The notes below the pieces were generated by a model. It was not told the DNA's origin. It searched no databases and was given only the letters and a program-made list of their open reading frames with translations. 64,000 nt of DNA from assembly GCF_947305105.1 (NCBI RefSeq), contig NZ_CAMZCS010000004.1:62001-126000 (forward strand), in the 5' to 3' direction. The stretch is from an uncultured Fibrobacter sp. Lineage in GTDB: Bacteria; Fibrobacterota; Fibrobacteria; Fibrobacterales; Fibrobacteraceae. The position numbers and the translations under genes were made by a program. Below, piece by piece: positions 26,195 to 33,616 of this stretch; the first letter of the stretch is position 1; each line of letters opens with the position of its first letter.

Positions 26195-26857
26195 TCAGAC
26201 GAGCAAATAGGCCAACAGGCCGCCAATCAGGACGACAAGCAGGATAATCGTCAGCACCGTACGTGCCGGGGACTTTTCCTCATCGAAGGGCATGTTCATC
26301 CCCTTCTTGGCAAGTTTTTCTTCGTCCTTGGAAATAGCATTGAAGCTCTTGGTAAACTTGCGATGCGAACCCGTGCGACGTTCCAGCGAGGTGTTCGGAG
26401 CCGGGGCCGCAGCACCAGAATAGGTATTCTGCGAAGCCACCTGAGGCTGTTCTGCGACCGGTTCAGGATCAATGGTAATCATCGACGGTTCCTGCGGAGC
26501 CTGGTTATGCAGCGAGAAGGCCATCATCTCCGCTTCGAAGGAGAACACCTTCAGCTTCTTGTCGAGGCCAGCCTTCTTGAGCCCATCAATAATCGTGGCG
26601 TTGTTCGTGAGCATGGCCATCATGCCACCACGGGCGGACAGTTCCGTCTGGAAAAGGAGCAACGCATTATAGGCGTCGCTATACAAGAAATCTAGGCCAG
26701 CCAGGTCGACGGCGACGAACTTGTCTTCGGAGCGCTCGTCCAGCAAAGCGCGAACATCTTTCTTGAATTGTTCGGCGTCAAAAGCGCCGATGGGGTTCAG
26801 CGGCGCCGACAACAAATCAAAAATTCCAACTTCACGATAGTTCTTCAACTGGTCCAT
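26195..26857 (-). CDS. STAS-domain protein with C-terminal membrane anchor
   Basis: This 220-residue protein has an N-terminal STAS (anti-anti-sigma-like) domain at about 10-115 (SAPLNPIGAFDAEQFKKDVR, FVAVDLAGLDFLYSDAYNAL, LTNNATIIDGLKKAGLDKKL). The Ser in DFLYSDAYN sits where such proteins are phosphorylated. A Pro/Ala-rich linker follows, then a single C-terminal helix (TVLTIILLVVLIGGLLAYLL) that would anchor it to the inner membrane. Tail anchoring of a STAS domain is unusual and suggests membrane-localised signalling to the adjacent LytM-like protein; this is inference. Confidence 0.75.
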   Translation of the reverse strand: MDQLKNYREVGIFDLLSAPLNPIGAFDAEQFKKDVRALLDERSEDKFVAVDLAGLDFLYSDAYNALLLFQTELSARGGMMAMLTNNATIIDGLKKAGLDKKLKVFSFEAEMMAFSLHNQAPQEPSMITIDPEPVAEQPQVASQNTYSGAAAPAPNTSLERRTGSHRKFTKSFNAISKDEEKLAKKGMNMPFDEEKSPARTVLTIILLVVLIGGLLAYLLV

Positions 26858-26929
26858 ATACGACCAAATTTATAAAAAAAAATTAAGAAAGCGAGAAAAA
26901 TCACCAAAAAAGGCAATTATTCATCCCCA

Positions 26930-28219
26930 TTATTCTTCCCAATAGGTTCCTCCAGACGGGGCGAGAGGCTGAGCTTCCTCCGGCGATTCATCCATTTTGG
27001 CAGCATCTGCACCCTCACCGGATTTGGCGGGAGATTCCTGCGGCGGCGGGGTCTTTCCTTCATCCTGGGCAGCAGGTTCCTCAATCGGGGCTTCGTCGTC
27101 ACTGTCATTTTCCTGGAGCGGCCTGCGGGCGGCTTCCGCCGGCGACAGTCGCGGCCGGGCACTCTCGTCGTTATGGCCGAACAAATAGGGGCTCACGCTC
27201 ACACTCACCCTGTGTACCGCAGAAAGTTCCGGGTGGGACTCGAAAGCATAGTCAATCTTGAAGAATTTAGCCACGACAAGGCCCGCACCGGCAGTCACGC
27301 TCCCGAGAGTGGTGAAACTGGCCAGACCCAAGCGGACCGAAAGACCAAAGTCAAACAGGAACTCTAAACCGCCACGGCCACCCGAGAGCCAGTCCAGCGG
27401 GTCTTTCCAAACAGGTTCGCCGCGGTCCTCGTCCGTTTCGAGTTCCAAATCGCGAGCCTCGGCATGCAATAAACCCGCTCCCTGCCAGTACAGGCCCAAG
27501 GCGCCATACAAGTAAGGAATATCCAAAAAGTAGCTGGCAGCAACATAGAATTCCGGAGCCGAGTATTCCGTTGTTCCGGATTCCCACTTGACGGCCGAAG
27601 ACGTCCAGCCCTTGAGGAATGCCGCCAAGTATAGCTGGTCAATAGTGCGATAACGCAAGCCGGCATCGCCGCGGAAGCCCCAGCCCGTCTGGTCCATGTC
27701 GCGGTACAGAAGGTTGAACGCAGCGCCCACCGACAGCCTCTCGGTAATGTTCCGGCCCCACGATATACCGAGCACCCAGTCCGCAATGGAAAGCGTTTTG
27801 TAATTGGAACCTTCGGGTAGAGGTTCACCTTCCTTGACCCATGGAATGTCGTCGGCACCAAAGCGGGAGAACGAAATGCCCAAAGCCTGCCCCTCAGAAA
27901 GCGGAGTCACGACAGAAGCGTAGTCGTACTTGGTGTCTTCGTAATAGGCGGTATGCGAGAAAGAAGCCCAGGTATAGCGAACACCCGACAATTGGTACGG
28001 ATTAGACATAAGTCCAAGGTAATCGCCATCAATGGCCATCGTCGCCGAACCCAGTGCAGCAGAGCGCGCTCCCGGTTCGATATCCAAAGTCGCATTGGCT
28101 CCGGTAACTCTATCCATTGCACAAAGGGGAGCCGTGCACACAAGGGCGACCGCTACCAACGGACGCCCCAGAAAGAGACTCGATGCGCAACACTTCTTCA
28201 AAATACCGTCAATCATCAT
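26930..28219 (-). CDS. PorV/PorQ-like outer-membrane barrel protein
   Basis: The 429-residue protein has a signal peptide ending near APLCA. The mature start is typical of the PorV/UPF0164 family (IEPGARSAALGSATMAIDGD, LMSNPYQLSGVRYTWASFSH). Repeated beta strands follow (WVLGISWGRNITERLSVGAA). After about residue 355 there is a long Glu/Pro/Ala-rich tail with no strands. PorV-type barrels serve as shuttles or docking proteins for type IX secretion in Bacteroidetes and Fibrobacter. The acidic tail is unusual. It appears to be the first gene of the envelope operon, divergent from xerC. Confidence 0.75.
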   Translation of the reverse strand: MMIDGILKKCCASSLFLGRPLVAVALVCTAPLCAMDRVTGANATLDIEPGARSAALGSATMAIDGDYLGLMSNPYQLSGVRYTWASFSHTAYYEDTKYDYASVVTPLSEGQALGISFSRFGADDIPWVKEGEPLPEGSNYKTLSIADWVLGISWGRNITERLSVGAAFNLLYRDMDQTGWGFRGDAGLRYRTIDQLYLAAFLKGWTSSAVKWESGTTEYSAPEFYVAASYFLDIPYLYGALGLYWQGAGLLHAEARDLELETDEDRGEPVWKDPLDWLSGGRGGLEFLFDFGLSVRLGLASFTTLGSVTAGAGLVVAKFFKIDYAFESHPELSAVHRVSVSVSPYLFGHNDESARPRLSPAEAARRPLQENDSDDEAPIEEPAAQDEGKTPPPQESPAKSGEGADAAKMDESPEEAQPLAPSGGTYWEE

Positions 28220-28272
28220 TTTCTGAGTGCTAAAATAGATTATTTTTTCCCAGCAGCCCAGAGCAATTTTCC

Positions 28273-29166
28273 ATGACGCTTCGAAACCGCATCACAGATT
28301 TCCTGACTTACCTTTCTGCGCGGCGAAATTTCTCGCCGCGTACAGTTTCAACATACAGAAAATCGCTCGACAAGTTTTTGGAACGGCTAGACGAGGACTC
28401 CCCCATCGGAGCGTTAAACGAAACAAACATCAAGGCTTTCGTCTGGGACCTCAAGATGAAGCAGAAACTCGCACCCGCAAGCATCTGCGAGCACCTCGCC
28501 GCACTCAAAAGTTTCGGCAAGTACCTAGTGCGTTCAAAAATTCTAGAAACAAATCCGGCAGAAAACGTTCCTATGCCCAAGCGTCCAAAGCGGCTAGTCG
28601 CCGTCCTCGGGCAAAAAGATCTTGCGCCCGAAAAGTTCCCGGAAATAGAGAACCCGTCACTCCAACAAGTGCGAGCCCGCATCCTGCTTGAACTCATCTA
28701 CGGCTCTGGCCTGCGCATCTCGGAATGCCAGATGCTCACGTGGGACCGCATCGACACAAACGCAAAGCTCGTACGCGTACTCGGCAAGGGCAACAAGGAA
28801 CGCATCGTACCGCTTACCGAAAGTTTCATCGACCGCATCGCAAATTACAAACAAATGCAAGTCCAGGCAGGGCACCTGCCTACAGCGACGGGCTACGTTT
28901 TTTTGAGCGACGACGGCAAGCCCTTCGGGCTACGCACGCTCCGTAACGACATCCAGCACCTGCTCCGCGAGATCGGCTGGGAGGGCAAAGCGAGCCCGCA
29001 CGTGCTGCGCCACAGTTTTGCCACGCACCTGCTCGAGAACGGCGCCGAAATCATGAGCGTCAAGGAAATGCTCGGGCACTCGAACATCTCGACCACGCAA
29101 GTCTATACGCACGTGAACGCAGAACGGCTCCGCGCCGCATTCAAGAAGACGCACCCAAGAGCGTGA
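28273..29166 (+). CDS. xerC: Tyrosine recombinase XerC/XerD
   Basis: This 297-residue site-specific recombinase resolves chromosome dimers at dif. The N-terminal SAM-like core-binding domain covers 1-100 (FLTYLSARRNFSPRTVSTYR). The catalytic domain has all residues: Arg148 (YGSGLRISE), Lys172 or Lys175 (GKGNKERIVP), His243 and Arg246 (SPHVLRHSFATHLL), His269 (LGHSNISTTQ) and Tyr278 (VYTHVN). Length suits a housekeeping Xer protein rather than a mobile-element integrase. There is no adjacent attachment site. The gene is followed by a complex CTAG-rich intergenic element that separates it from the convergent gene. Confidence 0.92.
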   Translation: MTLRNRITDFLTYLSARRNFSPRTVSTYRKSLDKFLERLDEDSPIGALNETNIKAFVWDLKMKQKLAPASICEHLAALKSFGKYLVRSKILETNPAENVPMPKRPKRLVAVLGQKDLAPEKFPEIENPSLQQVRARILLELIYGSGLRISECQMLTWDRIDTNAKLVRVLGKGNKERIVPLTESFIDRIANYKQMQVQAGHLPTATGYVFLSDDGKPFGLRTLRNDIQHLLREIGWEGKASPHVLRHSFATHLLENGAEIMSVKEMLGHSNISTTQVYTHVNAERLRAAFKKTHPRA

Positions 29167-29361
29167 GGGGAGTGAGGTCGCTGCGCTTTGAGGTCGGCAC
29201 TTCGTGCCTTTGAGGTATGAGGTAAGTAGGAAGTGATTAGGGGTTAGGATCTAGGATCTAGAGGATAGGGAGAAATATCACGGCTTCGCCGTCTTATATT
29301 GACGCACGAAGTGCGTGATTCTTATTCACTAGCCTCTAGTTTCTAGCCTCTCACCTCGAGC
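29167..29361. repeat. Composite CTAG-rich element between convergent genes
   Basis: The 195 bases contain three GAGGTC/A units with nested hairpins (GCACTTCGTGC), then purine-rich GGATCTA units. Next come ACGGCTTCGCCGT and ACGCACGAAGTGCGT hairpins, then pyrimidine-rich CTAGCCT units, so the whole folds as a long imperfect palindrome. Positions 29296-29323 are identical to 58113-58140. No ORF is present. Confidence 0.7.
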
Positions 29362-30495
29362 CTAGAAGAAGCACCCCTTGATGCCGACGGCGATGGTCCA
29401 CTGCTGCAGGAAGTCGTCCCAATCGGGAGCGTTCCATTCCTTCATCGGGGAGTCGTCGTATTCATCCATCGGGTCTGCCGCATTCGCCTTGTCGTGGATG
29501 GGGAGCGAAAGTGCAAGGAACACCGGGAACGAAGCATCCGAGAATTCTATGCCATAAACGAACGCACCGGACCAGGCCTTGTGATCGGGGTCAGGACGCG
29601 GATCGTACACGCCCACCTTCTCCGACGAAATCCAAGCCACACCGAGAGGTGCGGAGAACGTCACGCCAAACGATTGCACAATGCCCAAGCGACCGCGATA
29701 CCCGTAAGCAATCGATGCTCCCACAGATGGCGGAGTAAAGGCACCGAGATCGTTTTCGCCATAAGGCTTGAAACGGTACTCGAAGCGGTCGTCGGAATGG
29801 TCGTAATCCTTCCAGTAAGTATCGTTGAATTCGTTCTCGCCCGATATCAGGTGCATCGCGAAGGGATGCGTATAAGTCAACCCATAGAGCCAGATACCCT
29901 TATCCGTATCGCGGCTGTAATCCCAGCCAAGCGTAAGCGAATAGAGGCCCGAACCCTTCTGGAAACTCGAAGGCAGAATCATCTCGGCACCATCGGTACC
30001 GCGCTTGATGTCGTACTGCCCAGTCGGGATAGAAAGAGATGCCGACAGCGAAGCCGCACCACCGCTACCAATCGTCTTCGAAAAATCAAACGACAGATCA
30101 CCCAGGCCACCTGTGCTACGATCCATCGGAGCCTGGTTACTACGGAACTGCACTTCTCCCCTGTGTGACATCCAAGGGACCGTCACGCCCAGTTTAGTCG
30201 ACCACGTGGGCTTGATGGAAAAATGGGGAGAAAGTGTAAGCGACGAAAAATTCTGACCTACGCTATACTTCGTGAACACTTCCGTTTCGAGATATCCACC
30301 CGAAACGCCCTGCCCAATCCACTTGATGCCGTCACCAGAACCGCCACCGGAACCGCCAGCACCACAGCCGCCAATGGATTCCCACGGCGTCGAGACATCG
30401 ACAGGGGATTCAAAACCAACAACAAATGCGCCCGCCAAAGCAAAGGCAACCATCAAACCGTATCCAATTTTTCTCTGTTTCATGGCATGCCTCAC
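29362..30495 (-). CDS. Outer-membrane beta-barrel protein, unknown
   Basis: This 377-residue exported protein has a signal peptide (IGYGLMVAFALAGAFVVGF) and a Gly-rich segment GGCGAGGSGGGSGDG near residue 45. The rest is a series of amphipathic strands (SSLTLSPHFSIKPTWSTKLG, GLYSLTLGWDYSRDTDKGIW) ending in Phe (IAVGIKGCFF), the usual C-terminus of an outer-membrane barrel. It resembles transporter or porin-like barrels of the MetA-pathway class, but I cannot assign a substrate. It overlaps the upstream lipoprotein gene by 4 bases, so the two are coupled. Confidence 0.65.
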   Translation of the reverse strand: MRHAMKQRKIGYGLMVAFALAGAFVVGFESPVDVSTPWESIGGCGAGGSGGGSGDGIKWIGQGVSGGYLETEVFTKYSVGQNFSSLTLSPHFSIKPTWSTKLGVTVPWMSHRGEVQFRSNQAPMDRSTGGLGDLSFDFSKTIGSGGAASLSASLSIPTGQYDIKRGTDGAEMILPSSFQKGSGLYSLTLGWDYSRDTDKGIWLYGLTYTHPFAMHLISGENEFNDTYWKDYDHSDDRFEYRFKPYGENDLGAFTPPSVGASIAYGYRGRLGIVQSFGVTFSAPLGVAWISSEKVGVYDPRPDPDHKAWSGAFVYGIEFSDASFPVFLALSLPIHDKANAADPMDEYDDSPMKEWNAPDWDDFLQQWTIAVGIKGCFF

Positions 30496-31703
30496 GGGAG
30501 TTCAATCATAAATCCATGACTCGTTCCTGTCGCAAGGAACTTACTATCTGGCGACCTGCCCCCTATCATGGGAAGCGGAGCAAGTTCACGGACATCGCCA
30601 ATCCATTCCATGGCAAGATCCGAAGCGGCACCCGGCGAAAGCCGAACTTCGCGCATCGCCGTACGACCCGCAGACCCATCCTGAATGGAACTGACCGTAT
30701 AATCCTTATCGTTACGTATAAACCCATCGGTTTCCGCCCAAACCACAAAAAGGCGCCCGTCATACTGGAACCAATGCGGCTGGGCCGGAGCGCTAATCAT
30801 GCCATCCAGCTTTTCAATCTTCATGGGCTCGGAATTCTTGGAAAGTTCCTGAATGTAAGCGTCCCAATTCGTTTGAGAAGCATCGACCAGATTATAGGTG
30901 ACAAATTTTCCATCGGGCGAAATAAGCGGGTTCTCAAGGGATTTGCCATTGTAACCCTTCGGCAATTTCAGCTTGACTTCCTTGCCGCCATTTGCAAAAT
31001 CGCGGAACACAAGTTCGCGAACCTGCATGTTCTCTTCTTTCGTCCTCACAAAGACAAGGCGTACACGGTCTGTCCCGAAAAATCCACGGATTGTCGTATC
31101 GGATGCAGACGTATCCGGTTCTACTACGGAGGGGTCTACCCAAATATGCGGATCACCGAACTCGCTTTCTTTTTTATCGTAAAACACGAAACGCTTCTTG
31201 TCCGAAATGCGCACAGCAATGATGCCGTAGTCAAGATTGTCCGGAGAACAGGCCTTGCTTCCATTAACATCGTATGCACGGAGCGATGCGATAAAATTAG
31301 GATGCGTACTCCACTCCGGGTCCTGGAACTGGCAGTCCCCATTGGCCGTATCTCTCATCAAATACCAAAGAACGGTTTCCGACGTATCGGAAATTGTCAA
31401 ACGGTCGTGCTGGCTCACCTTGCGATCTTTGGACGAGACCACATTGTACACCGAATCCGGAGCCTTCACGCCAATCTTGCTGAAGTTAAGCCACAACATC
31501 GAGGCCGGGAAACGAGCCGTATCCTGCGAAACCGATGGATTACAGATCTGGAACGAGACGCCTCCATTTATAGGAAACACCTTCCCTATTTCCGATTCCG
31601 AAGTCGAGGGACCTTTGTCTTCTACAGAAGCCACATAAGGTTCCGGATCGTAGCAAGCCGCGAACACAAGCAACGGCAATAATTTCAAGAAAAACGTTTT
31701 CAT
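30492..31703 (-). CDS. TolB-like beta-propeller lipoprotein
   Basis: The protein has 403 residues from ATG 31703, chosen because it gives a clean signal peptide with lipobox FAAC (MKTFFLKLLPLLVFAAC). The frame is open 11 codons further up without a signal. The mature part has WD40/TolB-like segments (LENPLISPDGKFVTYNL, QPHWFQYDGRLFVVWAETDG, SPDSKFLATG) that suggest a beta-propeller. Role unknown; it may work with the outer-membrane barrel encoded by the overlapping downstream gene. Confidence 0.65.
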   Translation of the reverse strand: MKTFFLKLLPLLVFAACYDPEPYVASVEDKGPSTSESEIGKVFPINGGVSFQICNPSVSQDTARFPASMLWLNFSKIGVKAPDSVYNVVSSKDRKVSQHDRLTISDTSETVLWYLMRDTANGDCQFQDPEWSTHPNFIASLRAYDVNGSKACSPDNLDYGIIAVRISDKKRFVFYDKKESEFGDPHIWVDPSVVEPDTSASDTTIRGFFGTDRVRLVFVRTKEENMQVRELVFRDFANGGKEVKLKLPKGYNGKSLENPLISPDGKFVTYNLVDASQTNWDAYIQELSKNSEPMKIEKLDGMISAPAQPHWFQYDGRLFVVWAETDGFIRNDKDYTVSSIQDGSAGRTAMREVRLSPGAASDLAMEWIGDVRELAPLPMIGGRSPDSKFLATGTSHGFMIELP

Positions 31704-31728
31704 CGTTTCCAATATAGCATTGTTGGCC

Positions 31729-32265
31729 CTAGGCATTGACGACCAGGCCTGCTTTTTTAAACTTTTCGCGAATCAATTGCAGGTCGTGCTGGTACGGGTT
31801 CCTCACAAAATCCTCAAAAGCCCATTTTGTCGGGTGGAAAGAGCCCTTGGAATAATTCAGGAGCATGTCCAGCCAAACACCCCTACCCGCATAGAGTTTA
31901 TAGGGGCCCCTTTTGTAGCTGGGCAAAACGACCTTGTCCAAGTCCATGTAACCGATGTCGATATTCACATTACGCGCCGTCAGGCTTTCGGCCAAGGAAA
32001 GTTCCAGCGCATTGCTGCGCTCCTTCTCCAGAGCAATCGTTTCGGCAGGGATCGTCTTTTCGAACGATACCACGCCGCGATAGAGGTCTGTCCCCATCTC
32101 GGGTTCATAATAGCCGGTCTTGTCAAAGGCAAAAAGTTTACCCCGGTGGCGGATTGGCCCCCACGTTTTTTCAAGCGCCTCGATAACAGAGGGGTTCCAG
32201 TCTTCACCCTTTTGCAAAACAAAGGCAATTAACTGAACCTGTTCCGAAAACTGTGATGCTTTCAT
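31729..32265 (-). CDS. DUF4416 family protein
   Basis: This 178-residue cytoplasmic protein has the DUF4416 pattern: LFAFDKTGYYEPEMGTDLYR, then a Lys/Glu helix with KERSNALELSLAESL. NVNIDIGYMDLDKVVLPSYK and LYAGRGVWLDMLLNYSKGSF follow. The family is common in Fibrobacter, spirochaetes and deltaproteobacteria and has no known function. It lies between two lipoprotein genes (25 and 12 bases away) in an operon reading 33561 to 29362. Confidence 0.85.
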   Translation of the reverse strand: MKASQFSEQVQLIAFVLQKGEDWNPSVIEALEKTWGPIRHRGKLFAFDKTGYYEPEMGTDLYRGVVSFEKTIPAETIALEKERSNALELSLAESLTARNVNIDIGYMDLDKVVLPSYKRGPYKLYAGRGVWLDMLLNYSKGSFHPTKWAFEDFVRNPYQHDLQLIREKFKKAGLVVNA

Positions 32266-32277
32266 AAAATCGCCTGC

Positions 32278-33561
32278 CTAGTGAGGCATAATCATAAGAT
32301 TTGTTCGAATAACACTGAGCTGTTGCTCACTGAACCCCACAAGTTCAGTCTCGGATTCCATGGGGAACATGAAATTAGACGCATCGGGACAGCGAGAAAT
32401 ATCAGATAAAGACTGATAAGTTGGAGTGAAATCGTAGCGAGGAGCCAACCGACGGAAAGGATCCCTATAATCCGATACCATCCCATCCTTCGCAAACACA
32501 ACCTTACGGCTACCCTTCTGGAAACAATAAGGCGTGTCCGTAAAACCATCATCATAAACGGAATAATCCCCATTCGCAGTTTGGTCCGAATGAGTCGCCG
32601 TCGTATGCCGGAGTCCAAAGAAATGCCCGGTCTCATGCAATGCGGTATACACAATGCGTTCGGCATTGACAACCATGTCTTCGCCGTCCTGCCGGTTATG
32701 ATTCGCTACAACAACAGTACTCCCACTACCGCCGCCCATATTTGAGCCAAACATGTCCGACAAACCGAGCAGGCCTTCCTGTTTGAACCGATGGACCAAA
32801 ACGATATCCAGCGCAGAAAAGACATCCTCTTCGGGCCAACCGCCCAATTCTGTCATCATTTGGTCTTCAGAAGAACGCCCCGCAATCCACGGTTCCGTTT
32901 TCGGGTACTTTTTCCCAATGACTGGATGCTCATGAGCAAAACGCACATAGACGGTATCCAGTTTCACACTTGTATAGAATTTTTTGAACCCGGCCTGGAG
33001 CATTTTGGCAAGGCTATCATAACTGACATCAAGATCCTTGATTTTCCCTGCAACAATAAGATTGGCCGAGAAATGATCGGAATAATCACCATACGCCTTG
33101 AGCCGGACATTCCTAGTCGCCCCTTCGTAGAAGCCTTTCCCGTCATTTAAACTGGTAATCCAAATCGAACGATCGCTTTCTTCGCATACAAATTTGTACA
33201 CGTAACGTCCATTTTCCACAGATGGCTTTATCGAACGGACCCAAGAAGCCGCATAGGTTTTGAGTCGTTCGTTCCAGTAAACACGGAATAACCGCAATTG
33301 GGGATTCGCCGAGGCATAACCGTCTATGTCGAACGAAAGCTCATAATGTGCATTCGGATGCACGAATATTCTCACCCCATGTGCCAAATTCGCATCTACC
33401 GAATCCCCAGGGACATTGTCATTGGGAATAAGGGCAAACTGCAATTCGCCATCCGGTATAAAGCCCTCGTCCGTTTCAGGAGGTTCTACCGAATTACATG
33501 CCGCAAGGCATACCGCAAAAAAGAACAACAAAAAAAATTTTTCAAGACAAAAATGCTTCAT
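32278..33561 (-). CDS. Secreted zinc metalloprotease lipoprotein (metzincin motif)
   Basis: The protein has 427 residues from ATG 33561, which gives signal peptide MKHFCLEKFFLLFFFAVCLA and lipobox LAAC. The mature protein carries the zincin signature HETGHFFGLRH near residue 325: three His ligands and the catalytic Glu in HExxHxxGxxH order. A Met-containing segment (NFMFPMESETEL) later in the chain may be the Met-turn. The N-terminal half is a beta-rich region. Such cell-surface metalloproteases are common in gut fibrolytic bacteria. It is the first gene of the operon, divergent from comEC. Confidence 0.8.
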   Translation of the reverse strand: MKHFCLEKFFLLFFFAVCLAACNSVEPPETDEGFIPDGELQFALIPNDNVPGDSVDANLAHGVRIFVHPNAHYELSFDIDGYASANPQLRLFRVYWNERLKTYAASWVRSIKPSVENGRYVYKFVCEESDRSIWITSLNDGKGFYEGATRNVRLKAYGDYSDHFSANLIVAGKIKDLDVSYDSLAKMLQAGFKKFYTSVKLDTVYVRFAHEHPVIGKKYPKTEPWIAGRSSEDQMMTELGGWPEEDVFSALDIVLVHRFKQEGLLGLSDMFGSNMGGGSGSTVVVANHNRQDGEDMVVNAERIVYTALHETGHFFGLRHTTATHSDQTANGDYSVYDDGFTDTPYCFQKGSRKVVFAKDGMVSDYRDPFRRLAPRYDFTPTYQSLSDISRCPDASNFMFPMESETELVGFSEQQLSVIRTNLMIMPH

Positions 33562-33616
33562 TAAACGTCTTATAAGAAGAAGGTTTACTCCAATGTACAA
33601 AAAAAGGCAAAATAAA

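Noticed and set aside
28273-29166. XerC as the recombinase of a mobile island
   Set aside because: It is a housekeeping-length Xer protein far from the cassette array, with no flanking attachment sites or cargo.
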